From Elephas maximus indicus (taxonomy: Eukaryota > Chordata > Mammalia > Proboscidea > Elephantidae), in the NCBI RefSeq assembly GCF_024166365.1, contig NC_064820.1:145100001-145164000 (forward strand): 64,000 nucleotides of DNA, given 5' to 3'. Below the pieces are notes generated by a model. The model did no database searches, was not told where the DNA came from, and was given only the letters and a program-made list of their open reading frames with translations. The translations under genes and the position numbers were made by a program. Below are positions 48,052 through 58,746 of this stretch, piece after piece. Numbering within the stretch: position 1 is the first letter of the stretch; each line of letters opens with the position of its first letter.

Positions 48052-51000
48052 TTATAATAGTGGTCTTATACAGTATTTGTCCTTTTGCCTCTGACTCATT
48101 TCGCTCAGCATAATGCCTTCCAGGTTCCTCCATGTTATGAAATGTTTCAGAGATTCGTCACTGTTCTTTATCGATGCGTAGTATTCCATTGTGTGAATAT
48201 ACCACAATTTATTTACCCATTCATCCGTTGATGGACACCTTGGTTGCTTCCAACTTTTTGCTATTGTAAACAGAGCTGCAATAAACATGGGTGTGCATAT
48301 ATCTGTTTGTGTGAAGGCTCTTGTTTCTCTAGGGTGTATTCCGAGGAGTGGGATTTCTGGGTTGTATGGTAGTTCTATTTCTAACTGTTTAAGATAACGC
48401 CAGATAGATTTCCAAAGTGGTTGTACCATTTTACATTCCCACCAGCAGTGTATGAGAGTTCCAATCTCTCCGCAGCCTCTCCAACATTTATTATTTTGTG
48501 TTTTTTGGATTAATGCCAGCCTTGCTGGTGTGAGATGGAATCTCATCGTAGTTTTAATTTGCATTTCTCTAATGGCTAATGATCGAGAGCATTTTCTCAT
48601 GTATCTGTTGGCTGCCTGAATATCTTCTTTAGAGAAATGTGTGTTCATATCCTTTGCCCACTTCTTGATTGGGTTGTTTGTCTTTTTGTGGTTGAGTTTT
48701 GACAGAATCATGTAGATTTTAGAGATCAGGCGCTGGTCGGAGATGTCATAGCTGAAAATTCTTTCCCAATCTGTAGGTGGTCTTTTTACTCTTTTGGTGA
48801 AGTCTTTAGATGAGCATAGGTGTTTGATTTTTAGGAGCTCCCAGTTATCGGGTTTCTCTTCATCATTTTTGGTAATGTTTTGTATTCTGTTTATACCTTG
48901 TATTAGGGCTCCTAGGGTTCTCCCAATTTTTTCTTCCATGATCTTTATCGTTTTAGTCTTTATGTTTAGGTCTTTGATCCACTTGGAGTTAGTTTTTGTG
49001 CATGGTGTGAGGTATGGGTCCTGTTTCATTTTTTTGCAAATGGATATCCAGTTATGCCAGCACCATTTGTTAAAAAGGCTGTCTTTTCCCCAGTTAATTG
49101 ACACTGGTCCTTTGTCAAATATCAGCTGCTCATACGTGGATGGATCTATGTCTGGGTTCTCAATTCTGTTCCATTGGTCTATGTGTCTGTTGTTGTACCA
49201 ATACCAGGCTGTTTTGACTACTGTGGCTGTATAATAGGTTCTGAAGTCAGGTAAGGTGAGGCCTCCCACTTTCTTCTTCTTTTTCAGTAGTGCTTTGCTT
49301 ATCCGGGGCTTCTTTCCCTTCCATATGAAATTGGTGATTTGTTTCTCTATCCCCTTAAAATATGACATTGGAATTTGGATCGGAAGTGCGTTACATGTAT
49401 AGATGGCTTTTGGTAGAATAGACATTTTTACTATGTTAAGTCTTCCTATCCATGAGCAAGGTATGTTTTTCCACTTAAGTATGTCCTTTTGAATTTCTTG
49501 TAGTAGAGCTTTGTAGTTTTCTTTGTATAGGTCTTTTACATCCTTGGTAAGATTTATTCCTAAGTATCTTATCTTCTTGGGGGCTACCGTGAATGGTATT
49601 GATTTGGTTATTTCCTCTTCGGTGTTCTTTTTGTTGATGTAGAGGAATCCAAGTGATTTTTGTATGTTTATTTTATAACCTGAGACTCTGCCAAACTCTT
49701 CTATTAGTTTCAGTAGTTTTCTGGAGGATTCCTTAGGGTTTTCTGTGTATATAATCATGTCATCTGCAAATAGTGATAACTTTACTTCTTCCTTGCCAAT
49801 CCGGATACCTTTTATTTCTTTGTCTAGCCTGATTGCCCTGGCTAAGACTTCCAACACGATGTTGAATAAGAGCGGTGATAAAGGGCATCCTTGTCTGGTT
49901 CCCGTTCTCAAGGGAAATGCTTTCAGGTTCTCTCCATTTAGAGTGATATTGGCTGTTGGCTTTGCATAGATGCCCTTTATTATGTTGAGGAATTTTCCTT
50001 CAATTCCTATTTTGGTAAGAGTTTTTATCATAAATGGGTGTTGGACTTTGTCAAATGCCTTTTCTGCATCAATTGATAAGATCATGTGGTTTTTGTCTTT
50101 TGTTTTATTTATGTGATGGATTACATTAATGGTTTTTCTGATATTAAACCAGCCTTGCATACCTGGTATAAATCCCACTTGATCAGGGTGAATTATTTTT
50201 TTGATGTGTTGTTGGATTCTATTGGCTAGAATTTTGTTGAGGATTTTTGCATCAATGTTCATGAGGGATATAGGTCTATAATTTTCTTTTTTTGTAATGT
50301 CTTTACCTGGTTTTGGTATCAGGGAGATGGTGGCTTCATAGAATGAGTTGGGTAGTATTCCGTCATTTTCTATGCTTTGGAATACCTTTAGTAGTAGTGG
50401 TGTTAACTCTTCTCTGAAAATTTGGTAGAACTCTGCAGTGAAGCCGTCCGGGCCAGGACTTTTTTTTGTTGGGAGTTTTTTGATTACCGTTTCAATCTCT
50501 TTTTTTGTTATGGGTCTATTTAGTTGTTCTGCTTCTGAATGTGTTAGTTTAGGTAGGTAGTGTTTTTCAAGGAATTCATCCATTTCTTCTAGGTTTTCAA
50601 ATTTGTTAGAGTACAATTTTTCATAATAATCTGAAATGATTCTTTTAATTTCATTTGGTTCTGTTGTGATGTGGTCCTTCTCATTTCTTATTCGGGTTAT
50701 TTGTTTCCTTTCCTGTATTTCTTTAGTCAGTCTAGCCAATGGTTTATCAATTTTGTTAATTTTTTCAAAGAACCAGCTTTTGGCTTTGTTAATTCTTTCA
50801 ATTGTTTTTCTGTTCTCTAATTCATTTAGTTCAGCTCTAATTTTTATTATTTGTTTTCTTCTGGTGCCTGATGGATTCTTTTGTTGCTCACTTTCTATTT
50901 GTTCAAGTTGTAGGGACAGTTCTCTGATTTTGGCTCTTTCTTCTTTTTGTATGTGTGCATTTATTGATATAAATTGACCTCTGAGCACTGCTTTTGCTGT

Positions 51001-51867
51001 GTCCCAGAGGTTTTGATAGGAAGTATTTTCATTCTCGTTGCTTTCTATGAATTTCCTTATTCCCTCCTTGATGTCTTCTATAACCCAGTCTTTTTTCAGG
51101 AGGGTATTGTTCATTTTCCAAGTATTTGATTTCTTTTCCCTCGTTCTTCTGTTATTGATCTCTAGTTTTATTGCCTTGTGGTCTGAGAAGATGCTTTGTA
51201 ATATTTCGATGTTTTGGACTCTGCAAAGGTTTGTTTTATGACCTAATATGTGGTCTATTCTAGAGAATGTTCCATGTGCGCTAGAAAAAAAAGTATATTT
51301 TGCAGCAGTTGGGTGGAGAGTTCTGTATAAGTCAATGAGGTCAAGTTGGTTGATTGTTGTAATTAGATCTTCCGTGTCTCTGTTGAGCTTCTTACTGGAT
51401 GTCCTGTCCTTCTCCGAAAGGGGTGTGTTGAAGTCTCCTACTATAATTGTGGAGGTATCTATCTCGCTTTTCAGTTCTGTTAAAATTTTATTTATATATC
51501 TTGCAGCCCTGTCATTGGGTGCGTAAATATTTAATATGGTTATGTCTTCCTGATCAATTGTCCCTTTTATCATTATATAGTGTCCTTCTTTATCCTTTGT
51601 GGTGGATTTAAGTCTAAAGTCTATTTTGTCAGAAATTAATATTGCTACTCCTCTTCTTTTTTGCTTATTGTTTGCTTGATATACTTTTTTCCATCCTTTG
51701 AGTTTTAGTTTGTTTGTGTCTCTAAGTCTAAGGTGTGTCTCTTGTAGGCAGCATATAGATGGATCGTGTTTCTTTATCCAGTCTGTGACTCTCTGTCTCT
51801 TTATTGGTGCATTTAGTCCATTTACATTCAAGGTAATTATAGATAAATAAGTTTTTAGTGCTGTCAT
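48052..51867 (-). CDS. L1 ORF2 protein: endonuclease and reverse transcriptase
   Basis: 1271 aa, about the size of human ORF2p. It nicks genomic DNA and reverse-transcribes L1 RNA at the nick (target-primed reverse transcription). Apurinic-like endonuclease, residues 1-240: Asn14, Glu43, Asp145, Asn147, Asp205, Asp229 and His230 are all present. RT, about 450-775: motif A Asp600 (SIDAEKAFD) and the FADD box Asp702/Asp703. Cys-rich C-terminal motif C-X3-C-X7-H-X4-C at about 1128-1145. The start is the ATG that overlaps the TGA of a short upstream ORF (ATGA). No premature stop or frameshift. All known catalytic residues retained suggests a competent enzyme. Confidence 0.95.
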   Translation of the reverse strand: MTALKTYLSIITLNVNGLNAPIKRQRVTDWIKKHDPSICCLQETHLRLRDTNKLKLKGWKKVYQANNKQKRRGVAILISDKIDFRLKSTTKDKEGHYIMIKGTIDQEDITILNIYAPNDRAARYINKILTELKSEIDTSTIIVGDFNTPLSEKDRTSSKKLNRDTEDLITTINQLDLIDLYRTLHPTAAKYTFFSSAHGTFSRIDHILGHKTNLCRVQNIEILQSIFSDHKAIKLEINNRRTREKKSNTWKMNNTLLKKDWVIEDIKEGIRKFIESNENENTSYQNLWDTAKAVLRGQFISINAHIQKEERAKIRELSLQLEQIESEQQKNPSGTRRKQIIKIRAELNELENRKTIERINKAKSWFFEKINKIDKPLARLTKEIQERKQITRIRNEKDHITTEPNEIKRIISDYYEKLYSNKFENLEEMDEFLEKHYLPKLTHSEAEQLNRPITKKEIETVIKKLPTKKSPGPDGFTAEFYQIFREELTPLLLKVFQSIENDGILPNSFYEATISLIPKPGKDITKKENYRPISLMNIDAKILNKILANRIQQHIKKIIHPDQVGFIPGMQGWFNIRKTINVIHHINKTKDKNHMILSIDAEKAFDKVQHPFMIKTLTKIGIEGKFLNIIKGIYAKPTANITLNGENLKAFPLRTGTRQGCPLSPLLFNIVLEVLARAIRLDKEIKGIRIGKEEVKLSLFADDMIIYTENPKESSRKLLKLIEEFGRVSGYKINIQKSLGFLYINKKNTEEEITKSIPFTVAPKKIRYLGINLTKDVKDLYKENYKALLQEIQKDILKWKNIPCSWIGRLNIVKMSILPKAIYTCNALPIQIPMSYFKGIEKQITNFIWKGKKPRISKALLKKKKKVGGLTLPDFRTYYTATVVKTAWYWYNNRHIDQWNRIENPDIDPSTYEQLIFDKGPVSINWGKDSLFNKWCWHNWISICKKMKQDPYLTPCTKTNSKWIKDLNIKTKTIKIMEEKIGRTLGALIQGINRIQNITKNDEEKPDNWELLKIKHLCSSKDFTKRVKRPPTDWERIFSYDISDQRLISKIYMILSKLNHKKTNNPIKKWAKDMNTHFSKEDIQAANRYMRKCSRSLAIREMQIKTTMRFHLTPARLALIQKTQNNKCWRGCGEIGTLIHCWWECKMVQPLWKSIWRYLKQLEIELPYNPEIPLLGIHPRETRAFTQTDICTPMFIAALFTIAKSWKQPRCPSTDEWVNKLWYIHTMEYYASIKNSDESLKHFITWRNLEGIMLSEMSQRQKDKYCIRPLL

Positions 51868-51968
51868 TTTGATGCCTTTTTATGTGTGTTGTTGACAATT
51901 TCATTTTTCCACATACTTTTTTGTGCTGAGGCGTTTTTCTTAGTAAATTGTGAGATCCTCACTTTCAT
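51864..51968 (-). other. 34-codon inter-ORF reading frame of L1-C, overlapping ORF2 start
   Basis: ATG at 51966-51968 and TGA at 51864-51866, sharing bases with the ORF2 ATG (51865-51867) as ATGA. The frame extends upstream to an earlier ATG at 52130, giving 88 codons. Its homologue in L1-B (39020-39124) has identical length. It could be a tiny protein or a reinitiation device feeding ribosomes to ORF2, or it could be chance. No known domain; rich in Lys and Asn. Confidence 0.5.
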
Positions 51969-52325
51969 AGTGTTTGACTTTATGTTAGTTGAGTCGTTAC
52001 GTTTTTCTTGGTTTTTGTCTTGAGTTATAGAGTTGTTATACCTTTTTGTGGTTACCTCATTATATACCCCTATTTTTCTAAGTAAAAACCTAACTTGTAT
52101 TGTTCTATATCGCCTTGTATCACTCTCCATATGGAAGTTCAATGCCTCCTGTATTTAGTCCCTCTTTTTGATTATTGTGATCTTTTACCTATTGACTTCC
52201 ATGATTCCCTGTTATGTGTATTTTTTTTTTAATTAATCTTAATTTGTTTGTTTTTGTGATTTCCCTATTTGAGTTGATATCAGGACGTTCTGTTTTGTGA
52301 CCTTGTGTTGTGCTGATATCTGATA
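51968..52325 (-). other. remainder of the L1-C ORF1-ORF2 spacer
   Basis: The total ORF1-to-ORF2 spacer is 458 nt (452 nt in L1-B), much longer than the roughly 60-nt spacer of human L1. A-rich on the sense strand. Apart from the overlapping frame noted separately, I see no other structure. Confidence 0.6.
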
Positions 52326-53342
52326 TTATTGGTTCTCTGACCAAACAATATCCTTTAGTATTTCTTGTAGCTTTGGTTTGGTTTTTGCAAATTCTCTAAA
52401 CTTGTGTTTGTCTGTAAATATCTTAATTTCGCCTTCATATTTCAGAGAGAGTTTTGCTGGATATATGATCCTTGGTTGGCAGTTTTTCTCCTTCAGTGTT
52501 CTGTATATGTCGTCCCATTCCCTTCTTGCCTGCATGGTTTCTGCTGAGTAGTCAGAACATATTCTTATTGATTCTCCCTTGAAGGAAACCTTTCTTTTCT
52601 CCCTGGCTGCTTTTAAAATTTTCTGTTTATCTTTGGTTTTGGTGAGTTTGATGATAATATGTCTTGGTGTTTTTCTTTTTGGATCATTCTTAAATGGGGT
52701 TCGATGAGCATCTTGGATAGATATCCTTTCGTCTTTCATGATGTCAGGGAAGTTTTCTGTCAGAAGTTCTTCAACTATTTTCTCTGTGTTTTCTGTCCCC
52801 CCTCCCTGTTCTGGGACTCCAATCACCCGCAGGTTATCCTTCTTGATAGAGTCCCACATAATTCTTAGGGTTTCTTCATTTTTTTTAATTCTTTTATCTG
52901 ATTTTTTTTCAGCTATGTTGGTGTTGATTCCCTGGTCCTCCAGATGTCCCAGTCTGCATTCTAATTGCTCGAGTCTGCTCCTCTGACTTCCTAGTGTGTT
53001 GTCTAATTCTGTTATTTTATTGTTAATCTTTTGGATTTCTACATGTTGTCTCTCTATGGATTCTTGCAACTTATTAATTTTTCCAGTATGTTCTTGAATA
53101 ATCTTTTTGAGTTCTTCAACAGTTTTATCAGTGTGTTCCTTGGCTTTTTCTGCAGATATCCTAATTTCATTTGTGATATCATTAAGCATTCTGTAAATTA
53201 GTTTTTTATATTCTGTATCTGATAATTCCAAAATTGTATCTTCATTTGGGAAAGATTTTGATTCTTTTGTTTGGGGAGTTGGAGAAGCTGTCACGGTCTG
53301 CTTCTTTAAGTGGTTTGATATGGATTGTTGTCTCCGAGCCAT
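52326..53342 (-). CDS. L1 ORF1 protein: RNA-binding trimeric chaperone
   Basis: 338 aa from the ATG, the same length as human ORF1p. A GTG lies one codon upstream and is not needed. It binds L1 RNA and forms the ribonucleoprotein. Residues about 40-160 are heptad-rich and charged, consistent with the trimerising coiled coil. An RRM-like domain follows from about 170 (NLRVIGVPE) to about 225 (RHIIIKL). The C-terminal domain, about 230-320, holds REKRKVSFKG and SDYSAETMQARREW, which are strongly conserved in mammalian ORF1p. Frame is open to the natural stop. It lies 458 nt upstream of ORF2 in the same transcript. Confidence 0.95.
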   Translation of the reverse strand: MARRQQSISNHLKKQTVTASPTPQTKESKSFPNEDTILELSDTEYKKLIYRMLNDITNEIRISAEKAKEHTDKTVEELKKIIQEHTGKINKLQESIERQHVEIQKINNKITELDNTLGSQRSRLEQLECRLGHLEDQGINTNIAEKKSDKRIKKNEETLRIMWDSIKKDNLRVIGVPEQGGGTENTEKIVEELLTENFPDIMKDERISIQDAHRTPFKNDPKRKTPRHIIIKLTKTKDKQKILKAAREKRKVSFKGESIRICSDYSAETMQARREWDDIYRTLKEKNCQPRIIYPAKLSLKYEGEIKIFTDKHKFREFAKTKPKLQEILKDIVWSENQ

Positions 53343-53530
53343 CACTGGGAAACTAGTTTTTCCAGAAAATCCGCTAAAAAAAAAACTGCAGTCAGATCCC
53401 TATCAGAGTTCTCCCTCTGGCTCAGGCTATTCAGATGTTAATGAAGCTGCCTGGGGAGGGTGGGGGAGGGAACAGAGAGATAGGAGAGTAGCACCTCAGA
53501 ATATAGCCAGAGTTGCTTGTCTTGCTTGGA

Positions 53531-54283
53531 ATGACTATTATATCTGAGATTCCCGCGGGCGCGTCGCCTATGTGTGCTGTCTGTGTGGAGATTGCCCCCG
53601 GGGGGTCTGGCCCGCTGGAGTCACGGTCAGATCCTCCGCTTCCAGCCCCATGCCCAGCGTCAAGGCTCCCCTACTGGGACGGTGCACTCTCGACTCCAAA
53701 ATCAGTCGCTGCCTCCCGGGGACTTCTCGTCCCTCCAGCCGCGTGGCCGTGCCGCCCCCGTGAACCAGGTGGGCCCCCTCCCGGGGTTAGTTCAGATTGG
53801 TGGAGTAGCTCCCTGTGCTTGTGCCGCGACCGAGTGTCCCGGCTGGAACGCTGTTCTCCCCGCTCCAATACCAGTCGCTGCCTCCCGGGGACTTCTCCTA
53901 CCGGCTGCGTCCCACGCCGCCCGCGCGACCCGGATGGTCACCTTCCCGGGGTTAGTTCAGGGGGTGGAGCAACTCTCCGTGTTTATGGCGTACCTGCGTG
54001 CAGTCCAAATCCCTGTGGGACGGTTCCCCAGCTCGGATGCTGCTCTTTCTGCTCCAAGATCAGTCACTGCCTCCCGGGGACTTCTCCTAACGGCTGCGTC
54101 CCACGCCGCCCGTGGAACCGGCTAGTCCCCCTCCCGGGGTTAGTTCAGGGGGGTGGAGCAGGTCTCTGTGCTTGTGCCGTACCTGACTGGTATGCTGGCT
54201 CCAGGCTCTGGAAACAATCGCTGCTTCCCCGTATTAGTTCGTTCTCCGTCTCTAAATCTGTGTTTGTTGTTCAGGGTTCGTAG
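53531..54283 (+). other. antisense ORF in L1-C 5' UTR (250 codons)
   Basis: Open from an ATG to a stop on the strand opposite to L1-C, spanning most of the 5' UTR. Proline-, serine- and cysteine-rich, with internal repetition ('CLPGTSP' followed by 'GCVPRRP') created by monomers 189 bp, i.e. 63 codons, apart. The L1-A 5' UTR has an ORF from the homologous ATG in the same frame. Position resembles primate ORF0. No known domain. It may be only the by-product of stop-poor GC-rich DNA. Confidence 0.4.
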
Positions 54284-54363
54284 ATTGTTATGTATGTGAT
54301 CGATTCACTTGTTTTTCCGTGTCTTTGTTGTAAGAGGGATCCGAGGTAGCGTCTGCCTAGTCC

Positions 54364-54373
54364 GCCATCTTGG
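54364..54373 (-). promoter_or_regulatory. YY1-type site at L1-C 5' end
   Basis: Plus strand 'gccatcttgg', that is 'ccaagatggc' in L1 sense, within 20 bp of the first base of the element. In human L1 a YY1 site in this position sets the transcription start. L1-A keeps it; L1-B has the core changed to 'ccaaaatggc'. Confidence 0.7.
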
Positions 54374-54397
54374 CTCCGCCTCTTGATGGAGGTTTTT

Positions 54398-55032
54398 GAC
54401 GGTGTATTTGCTATACTTGCGTTTTCCTGGCACTAATTTAACTTCGAGTTTAATTAAATTAGTTTAAGTGGCTAGATCTAATGGAAACAATCTATGAAAG
54501 GGATTTTACTTGTAGTTTTTGAGTTCTTCCCTCATGTTGAACAAAATGACTCCTTTCACCCCTTCAACATTCAAGGGGGAGTATGTGTCTTAATGAGTTT
54601 TGCTGATGGAGAAAAGGAAGAAAATTTTTGCAAAGAGAACACTTGATCCATTGACCATGGTAGACTGGTCAGGGTTCCATCTCCTGTGGATTTGCTTAGG
54701 TATGGCCAGAGAGGAGGCAGCTCAACTTTGTGATACTCAAAGGCTATGGTTTGAGAAAATAAGGCAAGAAATAGTGCTACTCCGAGATAGAGATTTGCTT
54801 TCCTAGCACTTTTCTATTACTGGTGGATTTGCCTTGAAACTTTGGGTCATTTTGAGTAAAACTTGGAAAATGGCATTTAAATATTATTTTTGAAGAAAAT
54901 ATTATTTCAGTGTTACTAATTACCCTTCTCAGAGTGGAATTAGTAATCTTTTGAATTTTTTAGGACGTTCTCTGCATAATAATCATTTGTTTACATAATC
55001 ATCCCTGGGAAGTCTTAGAATATTAGTGATAA
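54398..55032. other. unassigned sequence between L1-C and MIR
   Basis: No gene or repeat recognised. Confidence 0.4.
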
Positions 55033-55157
55033 AGGTAGGGGGTCTAGAGTTAGACTATCTGGGTTTAAACCCTGGATTTATAGCTTACTAGCTGTGGGGC
55101 CCTGAGCAAGTAACCAACTTTCCTTGCCGGTGTTTCCTCATCTCTAAAATGATGGAA
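55033..55157 (+). mobile_element. MIR SINE, 5' part
   Basis: 'tgggtttaaaccctggattt', 'cttactagctgtggggccct' and 'tttcctcatctctaaaatga' follow the MIR consensus. The rest of the MIR resumes after the RTE at 60941. Confidence 0.75.
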
Positions 55158-55560
55158 GGAATACACAGAGTCATTGTTCCTAAAAGGAGCAGTTGACCTT
55201 CAACGATTTCAGGAGGTAGCATATGATCAAGACTCAGTGGCTGGATGGGCCCAGCTGAAAGCATATGATGAAGAACTGATGGTACTGAAGGAAGAAATCC
55301 AAGCTGCACTGAATTGAAGGCTTTGGTGAAAACCAAGCCTCCAGGAATTGTTGGAATAGCAATGGAGATGCTTCAACAAACAGATGCAATGCTGGAAGTG
55401 CTCACTTATCTATTATAAAAAATTTGGAAGATAGTTACCTGGCTAACTGACTGGAAGAGATCCATATATGTGCCCATCCCAAAGAAAGGTGGTACAATGG
55501 AATGGGGAAACTACAGAACAGTATCATTAATATCACATGCAATTAAAATTTTGCTGAAGA

Positions 55561-58500
55561 GGAAAAGCAGGGGAAAGAAATCAAACACTTGGAAACCGAA
55601 CAATACCCTGCTCAAAAAAGACTGGATTATAGAAGACATTCCCACCCAGTACAATCAAGTAGATTCCGACTTGTGGAATAAAGAAATTCACAGAATCCAA
55701 TGAGAATGAAAGACTTCCTATCAGAACCTTTGGGACACAGCAAAAGTGCTGCTCAGAGGCCACTTTATATCAATAAATGCACACATCCAAAAAGAAGAAA
55801 GGGCCAAAATCAAAGAACTATCCCTACAACTTGAACAAATAGAAAGAGAGCAACAAAAGAAACCCACAGGCACCAGAAGAAAACAAATAATAAAAATTAG
55901 AGCTGAACTAAATGAAATAGAAAACAGAAAAACAATTGAAAGAATTAACAAGACCAAAAGCTGATTTTTTGAAAAACTCAACAAAATTGATAAACCATTG
56001 GCCAAACTGACAAAAGAAAAACAGGAGAGGAAGCACATAACCTGAATAAGAAATGAGATGGGTGATATTACAACAGACTCAACCGAAATAAAAAGAATCA
56101 TATCAGATTACTATGAAAAACTATACTCAAACAAATTTGAAAACCTAGAAAAAACGGATGAATTCCTAGAAACACACTACCTACCTAAACTAACACAAAC
56201 AGAGGTAGAACAACAAAATAGACCCGTAACAAAAGAAGAGATTGAAAAGGTAAGCAAAAAACTCCTAACAAAAAAAAGACCTGGTCCGGTTGGCTTCACT
56301 GCAGAGTTCTACCAAACTTTCAGAGAAGAGTTAACACCACTACTACTAAAGGTATTTCATAGCATAGAAAAGGATGGAATACTACCAAACTCATTCTATG
56401 AAGCCACCATATCCCTGATACCAAAACCAGGTAAAGACACCACAGGAAAGAAAATTATAGACCTATATCCCTCATGAATGTAGATGCAAAAATCCTCAAC
56501 AAAATTCTAGCCAATAGAATTCAACAACATATCAAAAAAATAATTCACCATGACCAAGTGGGATTCATATCAGGTATGCAGGAATAGTTTAACATTAGAA
56601 AAACAATTAATGTAATCCACCACATAAATAAAACAACAGACAAGAATCCCATGATTTTATCAATTGGTGCAGAAAAGGCATTTGACAAAGTTCAACACCC
56701 ATTCATGATAAAAACTCTCAGCAAAATAGGAATAGAAGGAAAATTCCTCAACATAATAAAGGGCATTTATACAAAGCCAACAGCCAACATCATCCTAAAT
56801 GGAGAGAGCCTGAAAACACTCCCATTGAGATCAGGAACCAGACAAGGATGCCCTTTATCACCATTCTTATTCAACATTGTGCTGTAAGTCCTAGCCAGAG
56901 CAATTAGGCTAGATAAAGAAATAAAGGGCATCCGACTGGCAAGGAAGAAGTAAAATTATCTCTATTTGCAGATGACATGATCTTATACCCAGAAAACCCT
57001 AAGGAATCCTCCAGAAAACTACTGAAACTAGTAGAAGAGTTCAGCAGAGTATCAGGATACAAGATAAACATACAAAAATCAGTTGGATTCCTCTACACCA
57101 ACAAAAAGAACATCAAAGAGGAAATCACCAAATCAATGCCGTTTACAGTAGATAAAATACTTAGGAATAAATCTTACCAGAGATGTAAAAGACATACAAA
57201 GAAAACTACAGTACACTTTTGCAAGAAACCAAAAGGGACTTACATAAGTGGAAGAACATACCTTGCTCGTGGATAAGAAGACTTAGCATTATAAAAATGT
57301 CTATTCTATCAAAAGTGATCAATACATTTAATGCAATTACAATCCAAATCCCAACGACATTCTTTAGTGAGATGGAGAAACAAATCACCAATTTCATATG
57401 GAAGGGAAAGAGGCCCCGGATAAATAAGGCATAACTGAAAAAGAACAAAGTAGGAGGCCTTAACTTTACCTGATTTTAGAACCTATTATACCGCCACAGT
57501 AGTCAAAACAGCCTGGTACTGGTACAACAACAGATACATGGACCAATGGAACAGAATTGAGAATCAAGATATAAATCCATCTACATACGAGCAGCTGATA
57601 TTTGACAAAGGCCCCAAAATAGTTAAATGGGGAAAAGACAGTCTTTTTAACAAATGATGCTGGGATAACCGGATATCCATCTGCAAAAAAATGAAAAAAG
57701 ACCCATACCTCACTCCATGCACAAAAACTAACTCAAAATGGATCAAAGACCTAAACATAAAATCTAAAACGATAAAGATCATGGAAGAAAAAATAGGGAC
57801 AAGGTTAGGAGCCCTAATACATGGCATAAACAGTATAGAAAACATTATAAAGAACGCAGAAGAAAAACTAGATAACTGGAAGCTCCTGAAAATTAAATAC
57901 TTATGTTCATCCAAAGACTTCACCAAAAGAGTAAAAAGACTACCTACAGACTGGGAAAAAGTTTTTAGCTATGACATTTCTGATGAGCCCCTGATCTCTA
58001 AAATCTACTTGATGCTGCAAAAATTCAACTGCAAAAAGACAAATAACCCAATTAAAAAATGGGCAAAAGATATGAATAGACACTTCACTAAAGAAGACAT
58101 TCGGGTAGCTAACAGATACATGAAGAAATGTTCACGGTCATTAGCCATTAGAGAAATGCAGATCAAAACAACAATGAGATTTCATCTCACTCCAACAAGG
58201 CTGGCATTAATCCAAAAAAACACAAAATAATAAATGTTGGAGAGGCAGTGGACAGATTGGAACACTTCTGCACTGCTGGTAGGAATGTCAAATGGTATAA
58301 CCACTTTGGAAATCGATTTGGCACTTCCTTAAAAAGCTAGAACTAGAACTACCATACGACCCAGCAATCCCACTCCTTGGAATATATCCGAGAGAAATAA
58401 GAGCCTTTACAGGAACAGACATATGCACACCCATGTTTATTGCAACACTCTTTACAGTAGCAAAAACATGGAAGCAACCAAGGTGCCCATCAATGGATGA

Positions 58501-58671
58501 ATGGTTAAATAAATTATGGTATATTCACACAATGGAATACTAGGCATCGATAAAGAACAGTGAGGAATCTGTGAAACATTTCATAACATGGAGGAACGTG
58601 GAAGGCATTATGCTGAGTGAAATTAGTTGCAAAAGGACAAATATTGTATAAGACCACTATTAAGAACTTGA
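55561..58671 (+). pseudogene. L1-D ORF2 relic
   Basis: Follows ORF2 of L1-C from '[13 protein letters not shown]' to the C-terminus. Readable blocks include '[11 protein letters not shown]' (55.79 kb), '[13 protein letters not shown]' (56.67 kb) and 'FADDMIL' (56.97 kb). A 139-codon and a 179-codon frame remain. Frameshifts and stops, plus a 35-bp foreign segment at 55641-55675, break it. The stop at 58669-58671 is three codons beyond the L1-C end. Confidence 0.87.
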
Positions 58672-58714
58672 GAAATAGTTTAAACTGAGAAGAAAACATT
58701 CTTTTGTGGTTACA

Positions 58715-58746
58715 AGAGCGGGGAGGGGGGGAGGGTGGGACAGGGG
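58715..58746 (+). repeat. G-rich polypurine tract of L1-D 3' UTR
   Basis: G-runs 'ggggaggggggggagggtgg' and 'gacagggg' at the position equivalent to the tracts of L1-A and L1-C. The L1-B counterpart (near 42.89 kb, 'gaggagggagggagaggag') is less G-rich. Confidence 0.75.

Larger units (their letters stand above)
47033..54382 (-). mobile_element. L1-C: full-length L1 with both ORFs open
   Basis: About 7.35 kb, flanked by a perfect 15-bp duplication 'ttgatggaggttttt' (47018-47032 and 54383-54397). Sense layout: 5' UTR about 1.04 kb, ORF1 338 codons, spacer 458 nt, ORF2 1271 codons, 3' UTR about 1.0 kb with AATAAA (complement 47064-47069) and a tail of about 20 A with a single interruption. Exact TSD, near-pure tail and two long uninterrupted ORFs mean it is recent. 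It has every sequence feature expected of a retrotransposition-competent L1, but activity cannot be read from sequence alone. Confidence 0.95.
53343..54382 (-). promoter_or_regulatory. L1-C 5' UTR: CpG-rich internal promoter with monomers
   Basis: GC- and CpG-rich 1.04 kb. A monomer anchored on 'cagtcgctgcctcccgggga' starts at 53703, 53872 and 54061 (last with one change), so units are about 169 and 189 bp. Each is followed by 'cccggggttagttcag'. A decayed fourth anchor lies near 54218. Tandem promoter monomers are known from mouse L1s. The extreme 5' end matches that of other mammalian L1s. Confidence 0.75.

Noticed and set aside
52326..53345. ORF1 starting one codon earlier
   Set aside because: The upstream codon is GTG; the ATG at 53342 gives 338 aa, the normal ORF1p length.
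53574..54125. 183-codon plus-strand frame in the L1-C 5' UTR as a gene
   Set aside because: It is a second frame over the same GC-rich monomers as the 250-codon frame, with no homologous start in L1-A.
53540..54382. Host gene CpG-island promoter
   Set aside because: The CpG-rich block coincides exactly with the L1-C 5' UTR and ends at its TSD.
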